This document shows positions 1 through 11,480 of a stretch of DNA of 55,841 nucleotides, piece by piece (the first letter of the stretch is position 1; the number at the start of each line of letters is the position of its first letter). This DNA is from Gnetum montanum (taxonomy: Eukaryota > Streptophyta > Gnetopsida > Gnetales > Gnetaceae). Made by a program: the position numbers and the translations under genes. The notes beneath the pieces were generated by a model. It made no database searches and had not been told where the DNA came from. It worked only from the letters and a program-made list of their open reading frames with translations. The stretch is from NCBI GenBank assembly GCA_015680685.1, contig MNCI01030123.1, positions 1,366,537-1,422,377 of the forward strand, given 5' to 3'.

Positions 1-720
1 GACACGACCGCCAACGAGTATCCTCGAACAGGATTTAGGTGCTTGCTGGTCTTCTGGCAACACCAAGGCCCAGATACCTCCAAATAGACTTAGTAGTTAA
101 TGTGAGTATGTGTGTGTGCTGTTGCGGTGTGCTATTATGAAAAATGAAATGATTGGGTTGTGTGTTAAACTACAAATGACTTATCTTAAAGAGATTCAGC
201 CAACTTTGCAAAGTACGGTGAGTTGTTGAGAGTTCTTGTTCTGTTCAATTGCCTAGTCTATGCAGTCCTTATAATACCTACTTGTAACAAATAAAGTTTT
301 GCAAAAAAATTTGAGCACAACTCTGTGAATCTACTTCTAATTTTCCCCAGAGAAAGAGATAGTTCCACAAGAAAACTAGAAATAGAGCAAGATTCAATGG
401 AATTAGAAAGAAGAGAAAAAGAAAGCATATTTGTGTAAAGATCTCAAATATTTTAAAAAGGTAAAATGATACGATTAAACACTTCACAATAAAGCTATCC
501 CAAATTCAATAACTACGAATTGTTCAAACTTCCAAGGCTCAAATAAGAAATTTCTTCAAGACAATCCTACTATGCTACCCAAAAAATTGCTGCATAAACT
601 ATCACATACTAGACTCTATTTTGGCTAGATAATGGATTTCAACAATTGCATTCAACAGAACCTTCAAAAGACTTGACAATTTTAACAAACACCTTATAGT
701 TTTTTATAGAGGCTAATTTC
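1..720 (-). pseudogene. Leader and gag start fragment, Ty3/gypsy family D
   Basis: Read on the minus strand, this stretch resembles the region just before and at the gag start of the gypsy element at 40941-48960 (its bases about 43100-43720). Shared blocks include a stretch at about 310-400 matching 43360-43420, and the block at 50-100 matching 43655-43690. The fragment runs off the left edge, so the rest of gag and pol would lie outside the window. The first 60 bases hold at least four CG dinucleotides and look less decayed than nearly all the rest, so this copy may be younger. No open frame of useful length remains. The right boundary near 720 is where similarity stops and is approximate. 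Confidence 0.6.
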
Positions 721-3700
721 ACCCCCAACTAGGATGTTTTGTAAAATTTGCTATGAAATTCTAAGTGTTGAGACATGATCCTAATGGTGTTCTTATTTTC
801 TCATGTAGGGCCCTTTTGAAACCCATACTCATTGTGGTTGAGTTGGTTGGCATCCTATGTTGCATTAGCTAACCCAAGGAAAACATCCCTTTGCCTAACA
901 TGGTCCTGGAGAGGGGCTCATTATGGTTCTGACCAGGGACAAGGGAATTCCATGCCTACATCCTACAGAACTTTAGTCTGATATTGTAGTTACACTTATT
1001 TGTAGATGTGGCTAGGGTTATAGTAGAAACCTTGCTATTTGGGTTTACAAGGTTGATCGTTAGGTTCATAACTAATGATCTAGAAACTTGGGCAACAAGA
1101 GAGCTGATAGAAACTAAGGACACCATTGGTACACATTACCTTTTAGACATCTAGAGGATGCCAAAGTATTCTTAGTACAATGATGATAATACTCTAATGG
1201 TGATGCATAGAGTTTATACCTTGTTCTAGAATCCTCCAGGAAACATGTATTGCCTGCAAGGTTAAGCATGGTTATTATACTTTTTTAATGTTTTGGATTT
1301 ATTAGTTTCATCACTCCTCTTAACCTATTGATTTTACACGTGTCTTGTAGGTATAGTGTTAATGATCAAGGCTTGATCAAGTCTTAGTGATGGCCAAAAC
1401 CATGTTGAATGAGTTTACCAAGGATCCAAAGATCAAAACTATTGTAAATGAATAGTTAAGAGGGGACTTTGATGAATATACCAACACATTCAACCCTTTT
1501 TATAAGAAGTGTGTAGCTATTAGAATAGCACACAGTTGGTGGGTAGTCCCCAAGAGTGTTAGAGATAAAGGCATTACCACTAGGACCTTCACACAAGCCT
1601 CACTAAGTAAGAAGAAGAAAGGGAAGAATAAGAATGGTTTCCTATATTATACATAAGGCTTTATAGCTATTTGGATCTTAAGTGTCATATGGTCTTAATC
1701 TATGGTCTAAATGTACTTGTACTAATGCTAGGGGGTAATCATTGGCTTGTAGGAGCTTCCACTCCTTTTGATGTTATCATATCCATTTTTGGATGCTCTG
1801 TAGATACTCTCATCTTAATGTTTGATGATGTGGAATTTACATAGGAGTGGTTGAGGAGGTAGGCATTTGGGGACATCCAAGTAAACATTGTGCTTATCAG
1901 TTTGTTTGATGTCTTCATGGCACCTAGCCCTTCCATCCCTTTTGTAGAGATGTTAAATTTCATTGACTCCTTCAACACAAGAGCCAATGTGTTTTGCATT
2001 ATAGTATAATGCATACCAATCACCATTTCCATCAATGATGCAACCTTCTATGACTTGTTTGGTGTTCCAACTAATGGGACAATAGTTGCTACCAAACTAG
2101 TGAAGGAGGTTGGCCATCATGAGGAAGTTGAGGAGTGGTCTAGTGCTAGCAAGGGCCACTCTAGACTTGCCTTAGATGGCCTCACAAATTTTAAAGCAAA
2201 GAAATCTTATCTTTTGTTATGATCTTTCACCTTTCCTAAACTATTATCAGAGAAGAAGGCAATTGGTATTGCATAGGGATGGACCTTCAAGAAGATCTTG
2301 ACAAAGGGTACTTATTTCAACTAGGTCACTTCCTCGGCTATAGGCCTCAAGGAGGAAATAATCAAACTCTACAAAGACACCTCTATGATAATCCACGTGC
2401 AATATGTATTTTTTTTGTAGGGTATCTAAAGAGATTCATAGAGTTCTTAGTGGTGAGTAGAAATGGACGATGGGTAAGCTAGGAGCCAAACTAACTCTCT
2501 AGGAATTGCATAAAGTATATTTATCCAACAATGTAGGGCTAGAATCCACCAGAGGACATGGAAGACTCATTGCCTATTACCACCAAAGGATCAATGATAG
2601 GAGATCTCTAAAAATTGGTGGGTAGGTTGTGGTTGTAGATCAATGGTAGGATATGGTAGCTTGAGTTACCATTGCTGAAAAAGAGTAGAGGTGTGTAGAG
2701 GAGGAGCATAGACACATTGTTGAGAAGAAAAGACATTTTTCCACTACAATAGTAGAGGAACAAAGGCATGTAGAGGAGGCACTCTTACAACAACAACATG
2801 AAGCTAAAGGATTAGCTAACATTGATATGAATGATATAGATACCTTGTTTAGTGAGCCACTGCCTAGGAAGCCTTCAATCATCATCGTTAATGAGGATGA
2901 GGATCTAGGTATGCTTATGTCTTAGTTCTACTTATTATAGCATATGGTTTTATGCTTGGTTTTCATTCTAACCTCTTGATGATTATTATGCTTTTTGTAA
3001 TTCTTAAGCCACCAGTAGAGGCCTCTACATCTATGTTTTGCATGAAGCCATGAGTAGAGGTCCAATGCAAGGTAGAATTCATGCGCATAGTGGTAAAGGA
3101 CATCATTGATTAGTTGTGGTAGGTTGCACCTGAGATTAGTAAGAATTATATTTTTCTATGAAATAGTCATTTTGCTATGGTTTTTGGAGGTATATTTGGC
3201 TTATGCTATGGCTATCTTTGTTGTTTATTATGTTTATGATTATGCTTGTCATTTTTAGTTTCATTAGTTGCGTGGGACTTGGACCATGACATGGAGTTTG
3301 ACTACTTGTCAAAGCTTCCTCCCAACACTTAAAATATCCCCTTGAAGCTATATGAAACTACCATCAATCTTGTAGTTTCATGTGTAAAAGCTTCATGGGA
3401 CTTTCAAAGGTCCAACAAATCCCTGTGGGAGCAAGTTGTAACCTTGAGAGAGGAAACTAAAAGCCAAGTTGAGAGGATCATGGATCTCAAAGACCGTAAG
3501 ACCTTTGTGGAAGCCCAAGTGGCTAACTTAGTGAACTTATAGACTAAAGAGATCACATGGGCTTGCTACTGGCATACCATCCATGAAAATCTTACTCTTT
3601 CTAAGGAGTCGGTTGAGTAGTAGATGTAGATGAATTTGATCTTTTGAAAGGCACAAGACTAGAAGGATTATAGTGCTTGGATCCTAGAGTGGGGCTAATA

Positions 3701-4251
3701 TAAGGCCAATCAGGAGGCATATAAGAGGTAATATAAGGCTAATTGGGAGGCATACATAAAGTGGCTAAAGAAGGAGATGAATGAATGGCGTAAGATGGAG
3801 CTGTTCATTTAGGGGATTCAAGCTAAGAGTGCTTACAAACTCTTTGAAAGTACTATAGTAGCTAAATATCCTTCTCCTTAGATTGCTACTACTACAAATG
3901 AGGTCTCTATGGCTATAGTCTCATGGGAGTAGCTAACATGGATGGGTGTGGATAGGACAAACATCCTCACAAGCATTAATTTTGGGTATGTTGATTAGGT
4001 CAACATGACAAAAGATCAAATTATTTAATGTTTGGAGATTGGTCTTCAATGTCTTCCCCTAAAATTCATGGAGCTAGATTCCCCGCAAGTTTGATAGTTT
4101 TACATTTTTATCTTAATTTTGAATTTGTTTAAGTTATAGTTTTTGGCTATTGGTTATTGATTGGTTTTATTCTTTTGTGTCATAGACATTAGATGACATT
4201 GGTGGCCCCAATGATGAAGGTAAAGATGATGACCCCCTCCTCCTCCTTTGA
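720..4251 (+). pseudogene. Decayed multi-exon coiled-coil gene, unrecognised
   Basis: Plus-strand coding texture appears in blocks separated by AT-rich, intron-like spacers. Blocks lie at about 1380-1650, 2250-2480, 2650-2910, 3265-4090 and 4185-4251, the last ending in an acidic tail (DDIGG, DEGKDDD) and TGA. The 2650-2910 and 3340-3900 blocks are rich in Glu, Lys, Gln and Arg in heptad-like spacing, suggesting coiled coils. The second contains two near-identical 11-residue units. Stops within blocks are mostly TAG. Possible introns include about 2912-3010 and 3140-3262. I do not recognise the family. It may be the extra ORF of a Tat-type retroelement or a host gene with a plant-mobile-type domain. 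Exon edges are inferred by eye. Confidence 0.4.
3696..3761 (+). repeat. Two-copy 33-bp tandem repeat in the coiled-coil region
   Basis: Two consecutive 33-bp units start at about 3696 and 3729. They differ at a handful of sites, mostly C/T and A/G. In frame each encodes 11 residues containing YKAN..EAY, in keeping with coiled-coil growth by unit duplication. Confidence 0.6.
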
Positions 4252-4929
4252 ATGTTGCCCTTAACATCACTGAATGCTTGATGTGACAACTCTTATTGTT
4301 GATTTTAGTTTAGTTTATTGATGGAAGTTGCATGGCCAATGTTGGCCAATTTTTTGCTTTGATACATTTTAGACTCATTTATTATTTTAACATTTTTGCC
4401 ACATAGTGTGGCCACGACTATCTATGTTTATAAATTTTAAATTTTAAGTTTACATTTTTAATTTTGGCTATATATGTAGTTGATGGGTTTACTACTTTCA
4501 AGATCTTAAAAGGTTATAAATGTTGTAAATGAAAAATGACTATGTTAGCTCTATTGGCTATGTCAAAAATGGCTAAACTATAAGGATATAAATGGCTATA
4601 GGATAAGGGTTGCATGTAGGTTTTAGGTCATGGTAGGCTGCGGTGCCAATTTAAGATCTTAGCATATCATTGATGCCAGTTTAAGGCGTCAATAGGCCAT
4701 GAATTTTGCTATTTTTAGTCTATGGAGGGCTTGTGTTGAAGGAAAACTTATATTTTTATTGATTTTTTCTATTTTCAAAATTTTTATGGATTTTTTGGTT
4801 TTAACGGAAAAGGCTTTAATAAATATATAAAAATGAAAATAAAAGTAAATCTCTAGGTTACATGCATAAAGGATTAAAGAAAATTTAGGCTAACAAGTAA
4901 TTAGTACATATGATTACATGCTTGTAAGG
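4252..4929. other. AT-rich non-coding spacer
   Basis: I see no credible coding in either direction. The stretch holds several TATGG/ATGGCTA-like words near 4540-4630 and a T/A-rich block at 4740-4860. It lies where the RT of the leftward Tat element would be expected, so that RT has been removed or replaced. Confidence 0.4.
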
Positions 4930-5720
4930 GCATGGGCTGGAAGGATCAAGGGTGTACATCACCTGTGCAAATTTTTCCTAATCTTGGAAAGGTTAGGAAT
5001 TTTATAAGAACTACTCTGCACAAGTTTGTAGTTGCCATCCCCTTCACTAACAATGTTAAAGGGGAGTTCATTCCATAGCACATCCTATTGCTCACCTTTG
5101 GCATCTTTGGATTTCTCCTCTTCCTAAGGCTACTTGACTTCATGCTCCACTTCAGATCCCTACTCTATATCCATCTTGCTGGCTACCATGGGAATTGTGT
5201 TATTACCATGAATGATGATTTCATCTCTCTCATAAGCAAGGTGAATCTCTTAGTGGATGGATGAAGATACTGCTTGTAGTTGAGCCAACCAAGGTATTCC
5301 TAGGATGAGGCTAAATCCTAGTGTTTCCTCCACCACCAAGAAATCTACAATTATGGGGAATTACTCCCCTACCACAAAGTTCAAGGAGATTGACCCCTTG
5401 AAAGAAACTCATGATCCATTAAAAGACTTGAGAACTATAGTTATCATACATTGTATTTACTTCGTTAGGCCTAGGTACTCAATGATAGTACATGGGATAA
5501 CGTTAGTTGTAGCTCCATTGTCTACAATAATTGATGCACCTTATATTGGCCTACCCATATGGTGATAAAAAGATGAGCCCTAGTTACCTTGTCATTTTTG
5601 GGATTGGTCTTGGCTTTGCTATCATGAAACATTAGCAATGTTGACTTATTCTCCCTTGGTAAAGAAGAAATCATCAATGCATGGAGGGATTCTTCATTAG
5701 CAAGCAATAATGAGAATGGA
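4930..5720 (-). pseudogene. Tat/Ogre-type aspartic protease, decayed
   Basis: Reading leftward from about 5700, the minus strand gives a retropepsin-like series. The active-site block near 5550 reads VDNGATTNVIP, where the family has an Asp-Ser/Thr-Gly triad. The Ser/Thr position is therefore Asn and the enzyme would be dead. It is followed by a hydrophobic strand (LNFVVGE), then the C-terminal signature LILGIPWLAQLQAV near 5300, then a segment like the post-protease stretch of Tat elements (IIIHGNN). It lies directly after the gag relic in polyprotein order. Internal stops are mostly TAG. The polyprotein should continue into RT below 4930 but does not. Confidence 0.6.
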
Positions 5721-6139
5721 AGTCAACATTCTAAATAGCACCTCATAATGTGTAGTAGAAGTCATAATCAAGTTGTATAGGCTTAAGGTTGTGTACTTCT
5801 ATTTGAGAGACTGCTTGACTTGCTTCATCACATTGAGGAAGCTTTTGTCATTGGTCATGGGCTTCTTGCCCTAGTTGTGCTTTACTTCCTCCATGTTCTT
5901 TAAAATATGTACTTCAAACTTGGGTTTTTGTGGCTTTTCCTCTTTCTTCTTCTCCTAGCCCTTAGGGTTCTCCTATGATTTGTTTGTAGAAGTAGCCTGG
6001 GTTGTGGCAAACATGGATACTAAGGATATAGGAGTGAGATTTTGTGGGTTTACTTCCTTCCATGACTTGGCCTACTTGTCATCCTTGTTGTTGGACTTTT
6101 GCTTAGGCTTCTTCCTCTACTTAGTTGAGGCCTTTTGGT

Positions 6140-8115
6140 TGTTATTGGTTATTTGGGAGGAAGAAGCTGTAGCATTGGCCACCATGGGAGGCCACTATGT
6201 AGTTGTATGAGCTAGCTAGATTGTAGTGGGTTAGGGTACCCTGATGATGAAAGGCTCCCTTAGAGGTGTTTGTGATGGTACTCTTATAACAAAAGGGGCT
6301 CTTGTCTTGTGGAAGCTGAAGAGGCCCTTTCATCTTGAGGGGGTATCCAAATCATGAATGGTTTCCTTATAGGTTTCTGATTATCATCAATGTTGAACAT
6401 TGATATGATGTATGCATTGTTATTAATGTTTAATGGGTTCTTGTATAGTTACATCAATTGATTTTGTAGTCTGATAGGGTTAGATACATTAAGGATAAAC
6501 TCATCCTTTTCTATGATCTTTTGCAGGTCATCCTTCAATGTGAGATAGAAGTTCATGTCATGACCAAGCAATTGATGGTAGTGGTAAAAGTAGTTGAGTT
6601 TGAAATACTTGGGTAATTGGGGATCATCCTTGATTACTCAAGTGGGATCATTGGCTATTTGACATAATCTTTCATGGTTTTTACAAGCAGCTTTAGACAT
6701 CTGCTTTCAATAGTTGATCTACGAGTTTGGATGGCTTTAGAAGCAAAGTAGTGTATTTTTTCTTATCCCTCTGCTCAAAGTTTGCTTTAGTCATGGTCTA
6801 TGTAGTGGCCCTAGAGGTTGATGGTTGATTATCTTGGTTGTTAGTAGGGGCTTTGGATGGGTTGGCCCTTGGCCCTTGGTTGGTTATTTTGGCTTCTTTG
6901 GTTATGATTGCCATCACTACATTGTTATGCTCGTTGCTCTTCCTTTTCCTTTGTGTATGTTGATTTTTGTATGCCACATAGGCAAGGTCATGACTAGCCT
7001 CTATGGCATCCTCTATGTTTTTCATCTGAGAGAAGGCTTAACTAAGTGACCACAGGTGAAGGTAGTATAGCTTAGATTTAATAAAATCATTGATCATCCC
7101 TTTGAATATAGTCAAAAGGTGGGTTTTGACTATAGGCTTTAGTATCTCATTTAGCAAACTATTTTACCATTGGATGAACATCTGCACTAGTTCAAGGGAT
7201 CCTTTCTTGACCTTCATCAACTAGTTAAGCGTAGTGTCAGGATTCAAGTTATACTTGAAGCAATTAATGAATTGGGCTATCAAGTCCTCAAGAGAGGATA
7301 TAGATCCTCTAGGTAGGGCATAGTACCAGTGAAGTACTTTCCTAGTCAAGGACATAGGAAAAATTCTCATTATGGTGTGTGGCCATGGTTGCAACAATAA
7401 GCATTTGGAGTAGAAGGTAATCAAATGGGCATTTGAATCACCTTCACTATTGTACTTGGTGAATTGGGATACAAGAACACCAGGGGGAAGAGCTAGTGGT
7501 GGGACCATTGGACTAATGGGATCATCTTGATAAAATTCCATTATCTTCATGGTCTATGAAGAGGAGGTCTCAAGTTTTTGTAACTTTTTGGTCAAGTCTT
7601 GGATCATCTAAAAGACCTAATCTAGTCCTTGGGATGCCCCTGTTAGTTGTGAAGTTTGAAAAAATGGTTATGGTATCTGTTGGAAGGCCTAGGACCTTGA
7701 TATCGATTGTAAAATATAAGGGAGAGATTATGTTATTATTTTGGTTGGTTGGCCAAATAAGGAGAGACATTTTTGCCAAATATCTAGGGTACAAATGGAG
7801 CAAAGGGAATATGTAACCTCTGGGTGGATCCTATGGTGGATCCCACCTGATTAGTCAATGGATTAGTAGTGGTAACAACCATCGACGAAGATCATACGGA
7901 CCATGGTTGGGTGGTTAATGGCATTGAGAAATGAAACTTGGTTGACTGCAACATTGATTATGTTTGGTATGCAACTATGATTGGTATGGAACCAAACATG
8001 GTTAGGTAAGCCAAGGAAAAAGGTGGTGGAACATGCTCTGTGGAAGAGATGAAGGGGGTGGAGGTACACCATGTTGTCTTAGGGATGGCTTATTGAAAAA
8101 GCACACCCAAGACAT
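6140..8115 (-). pseudogene. Tat/Ogre-type gag, decayed
   Basis: The best preserved part is 7550 to 7221. It gives a retrotransposon gag core with the signatures VSQFTKYNSEGD, FPMSLT, LHWYYALPRGSISS and FINCFKYNLNPD, typical of Tat-lineage gag (Retrotrans_gag family). Further left the frame continues (QLMKVKKGS at about 7215), then a lysine-rich basic stretch at 7025-6798. A His-rich motif at about 6610-6500 (YHYHQLLGHD) stands where Tat elements carry their zinc-like motif. The N-terminal part from about 8115 is poorly conserved and the start is uncertain. Several stops interrupt the frame. Gag would form the particle that packages element RNA. Here it is only a relic. Confidence 0.7.
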
Positions 8116-10270
8116 TTTTAAGCTTAGATTCTACCCTAAATTCATCTTTCTCCTTTGCCTACCCATCTAAGGTAGCCTCCTAGTTCTCTTTGTCCATTTC
8201 AATTAAGTAAGCTAGGATGCTAGCATAGATGTTAATGAGGGATATATGGTCAAATGGGAAGGGAATATACTCCTTCCCACTATGATGTATAAGCTCAACC
8301 TCCCTCTTATCTTCTACTTTAATTCACAAAATCAACATGCTAGCTTAGATCTTGTCACAAATGAAGTTGTAGTGCTTTTCATTTATTACCAAGAACCTAA
8401 GACTTTGCCCCCTCACTCACAAAGGCTATCTACATTTAGCTATAGTGGGGTTCTTGGGGTCCTATATTCTCATGGCTCATTGGTTGGACTTGCTATTAGT
8501 GAAATCAAAGGGCAACATGGTTGACTATTGCAAAGACATGGTTATATATTGAAAATGGCTCAAAGAGGTTACAAAAGATTGAATAAAAAGTTAACTTCCA
8601 GTAAGTGAAATTTAAAGAAGACTAGGAAAGGAAAAAATGACAAAAAACGAGTAACTTACTATAAATAGTAAGTGGTTGTCGAAGGGGGTATACCCATTTA
8701 CTAAAAATGGTAAGATGCCATATCAAACTTCATCCACTCCTAGCGTCCTAGTTGCACTTACACTGGGGTGTAGTAAAGGGAGAAAGAAAGTGGGTAATAT
8801 TAAGAGATCTTACATCTTTGTTGGCAACATTGGAGTGGAGGGAGGGGTTGACAACCAAAATGGAAAGTTTGAATTTTTCAAAAGAAAGGTTTTGGCAAGT
8901 TGCCAATTTTCATAGCAAAGGGGGGTGGGAATTTAGATGGTAGAACCACCAACATTGGCCTTGCTGAGAAAATGTGGTAGCAAATAGGGGTAATAGTTGA
9001 AACTTGAAATCAACATTGGCTTTGGATTCATAGAAACTATTGTGAAAATTCCAAAAATCCAAACACCTACAACTTCCACACTAGGTGTCTGTCATATGGG
9101 GTATGAGTGGAAGAGTTGGTATTTGAAGGTTTTCATGTCAAAATTGTAGATTTTTTAAATAATAGGCAACAGTGTCAATAGGGAAAACTAATTTAGACAT
9201 AGAAATTTAGTAGAGGTCATTCTTCTAGCATCAAAAAACTATAGTGATTGAAAAATTTGGTTACTAGAACACGAAAAATCTTAGTCAAAATAGCTTTAAC
9301 CTTAAATCCCTAGGGCCTTCAAAAAATGGAATTTAGGATTCCCTAGAAACTTCAATAGATTACCCAAGGATTTAGAAAATGAAAAATGGGGGTAGCAAAA
9401 TGAAAAGATGTAGATTTGAATGTAGATAATGCCAAAAATAAAATGAATAAATGAAACTTACACATAAACTGTAAACTTTATCCCATTGAAAATAAAGTGG
9501 GATATAGAAAATGTGTACAAGATGGCTTAAAGGAGCAGGGGGTTCAATTAGGTGGTTGTTCAGAATCCATTGAAGTTGATGCAATCAACTCCACAATTCA
9601 GATGCTCTGCCACTCTTGATGCTATCGAACCTCTACTGCTTCTTTAGATATACAATGCTAGCTATGTTTTGGGGGATGAGAAACATGAGGGATTTTGGGT
9701 TGTCAATGTAAGAAATGTTAGAAGTTTTTGTTCCCAAATGCTTAGTGTAGACACCCAAGATATCACAAATCTCAAGTGGGATATAAGGAGGTAACAAGGC
9801 CATAGGTTCCATGTTGGAATGCTCCAAGAAGTATCATGATTGCAAAGTATGCAAGTTATCTTGGATGCCAAAATGCTTAGAATGATAAGGGGGTATGGAT
9901 AAAAAAATTGTGGAACCTGTAAATGGTGTTGGATGCTTGATTTTATAGGGATTTGAGCCTTGAATCTTGCTATAAATTGGCTACAAATTGGGTTGCAAAA
10001 CTATTACAAATTGGCTGCAAATTCTGCCATGTTTAGGTTAAATAGGTGCCCAAATTTGGGAGTTACTAAGTATGGAAAGTGCCATATCCCCATGGTCATT
10101 CCATTTACTAAAAATAGTAATGGAGGCACACCATTCACACTAGCTTTGTTCTTCTACACGTGGCCTTCTACCATATATGCTAGGATGCATGGTCATTGTT
10201 GGAGTGAATGGAGTGTTGAAACCTTGTCCATGCCACTTCTACGTTAGGAGGAAGGTGTATAAATGTTGGT

Positions 10271-10288
10271 GGGGGGGGGGGGGGGGGG
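10271..10288 (+). repeat. 18-base poly-G run
   Basis: Eighteen uninterrupted G residues lie in an otherwise AT-rich region, next to further G-rich words on both sides and a C7 run at about 10304-10310. Length is prone to slippage and sequencing error. The run could form a G-quadruplex. Confidence 0.9.
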
Positions 10289-10340
10289 ATGGGATGAAGG
10301 TCATACCCCCCCTCTACACTATGCATGCATACCACACCTT

Positions 10341-10430
10341 CCACGTTGGGAGTAGGTGGGTTGTACTCCTCCATGGTGGGAGTAGGTGAGATATATCCCT
10401 CTATGCTGGGGGTAGGTGAACTACACCTTC
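10341..10430 (+). repeat. Three 30-bp tandem units
   Basis: Three consecutive 30-bp units begin at 10341, 10371 and 10401, sharing the core TGGGAGTAGGTG (third unit TGGGGGTAGGTG). A more diverged related phrase may precede them at about 10236-10260. This is minisatellite-like and non-coding. Confidence 0.8.
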
Positions 10431-10689
10431 ATGCATGAATTTCCAATGTAGAAAGTGTTATACCTCTCATAAAACCTATCATATTATAATTTTTGGTAGC
10501 CCAAAAGGAATTTTTAACCTCCCAAGCCCAAATATAGATATTACATGACCTCTTCCACTTGGGGGATGAGGCTTTGACCACTTATGAGGTATTTTTCAAT
10601 CTCAAAAGTATGAGATACATGAGATTGCCCCTCATGGGTTACAATATTCATGTTTATAATGAAGTTTTACCTTAGCTTTCATCGGGGGA

Positions 10690-11480
10690 AGGGTACATAA
10701 TGAAAAATGATTACAACATGCAGATTTTGGTGATGTTTCAGTTGCATGAGCTTCTTAAAAGTAGCACTAGTAAAATGAGTCCCATTATTTGAAATAATCA
10801 TTCTCAATACTCTAAATTGATTCACCACATGTTGTTGAAAGAGCTTGGTAGCTATTTTGGCTATATAATCTTTGATTGCTATTGCCTCTTCATGGTCACT
10901 ATTATGTAGGCCTTCCCATTTGACATTGGTATGATGGGTCCTATAAACTCAATTCCCTAGATATCAAACATTTCTAATGGCTGTATCCATTGTTGTGACC
11001 CTTCATTCCTAGCTATTATTCCTTGATACTCAAAATTGATTCACCACATGTTGTTGAAAGAACTTGGTAGCTATTTTGGTTGTATAATCTATGACTATTG
11101 CTACCTCTACCCACTTTGTGCAATAATCCATGGTAACTATTATGTAGGCCTTCCCATTAGACATTAGTGTGATGGATCCCATAAAGTCAACTCCTGAGAT
11201 ATCAAATGATTCTAGTGGCTATATCCATTATTGTGGTCCTTCATTCTTGGTTGTTATTCCTCCATCTTTTTGGCACCTTTCACAAGATTGTGTAAAGTTA
11301 TGGATGTCCCAAAACAAGGTAGGCTAGAAGTAGCCTTCCATAATCAATTTTAATGACATCCTACATCTTGCATAATGGCCACCACATGGGTCTTCATGTG
11401 CATCCTATAGGATCCATTGCTAATTAAATTTTGTGTACACACCATTAGACTAATCCATCAACACAAATCTTGTAAATATT
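10690..11480 (-). pseudogene. Athila-type integrase, decayed and internally duplicated
   Basis: Minus-strand order is clear. Remnants of the zinc-binding domain lie at about 11400-11265, with the paired cysteines SCERCQKDGG near 11280. The catalytic-core start DISGVDFMGS follows near 11190, and then a core block near 10800 reading MIISNNGTHF, where the family has an Asp after IIS. The second catalytic Asp is therefore Asn. The core segment is present twice in tandem (separate entry). After TFKKLM at about 10770 the frame loses similarity, so the C-terminal half is missing. Integrase would insert the element DNA. This copy cannot act. Confidence 0.75.
10811..11257 (-). repeat. Tandem duplication inside Athila integrase core
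   Basis: Two direct copies of a roughly 210-230 bp integrase segment lie side by side at about 10811-11018 and 11028-11257. They share long near-identical runs, including TTCACCACATGTTGTTGAAA and the TATGTAGGCCTTCCCATT phrase. The left copy lacks about 24 bases present in the right one (around 11101-11127). The duplication repeats the first catalytic Asp region before the second, so it would break the fold. Confidence 0.85.

Larger units (their letters stand above)
8116..10690. other. Non-coding stretch between the Tat and Athila relics
   Basis: No convincing protein signature is visible on either strand. It may hold the LTR and leader of the leftward Tat element whose gag begins near 8115. 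That is inferred from position only, since no second LTR copy is present for comparison. A phrase of the form CCATTTACTAAAAAT occurs at about 8692 and again at 10108. A short repeated ACAAATTGGCTGCAAAT-like phrase occurs at 9970-10025. The 18-G run and the 30-bp repeat at the right side are listed separately. Confidence 0.35.

Noticed and set aside
278-487. 69-codon minus-strand open frame
   Set aside because: It lies in the leader part of the family D fragment. The counterpart at 43320-43440 is not open, so it is chance.
5305-5565. 86-codon plus-strand open frame
   Set aside because: Antisense to the Tat protease, whose motifs are clear on the other strand.
6825-7049. 74-codon plus-strand hydrophobic open frame
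   Set aside because: Antisense to the basic part of Tat gag; hydrophobicity is a by-product of the complementary Lys/Asn-rich coding.
9560-9640. tRNA-like text on the minus strand (TGGCAGAGCATC with nearby GGTTCGAT)
   Set aside because: The pieces are in the wrong order for a tRNA, no acceptor stem or anticodon arm can be drawn, and no intact PBS follows an LTR edge here.
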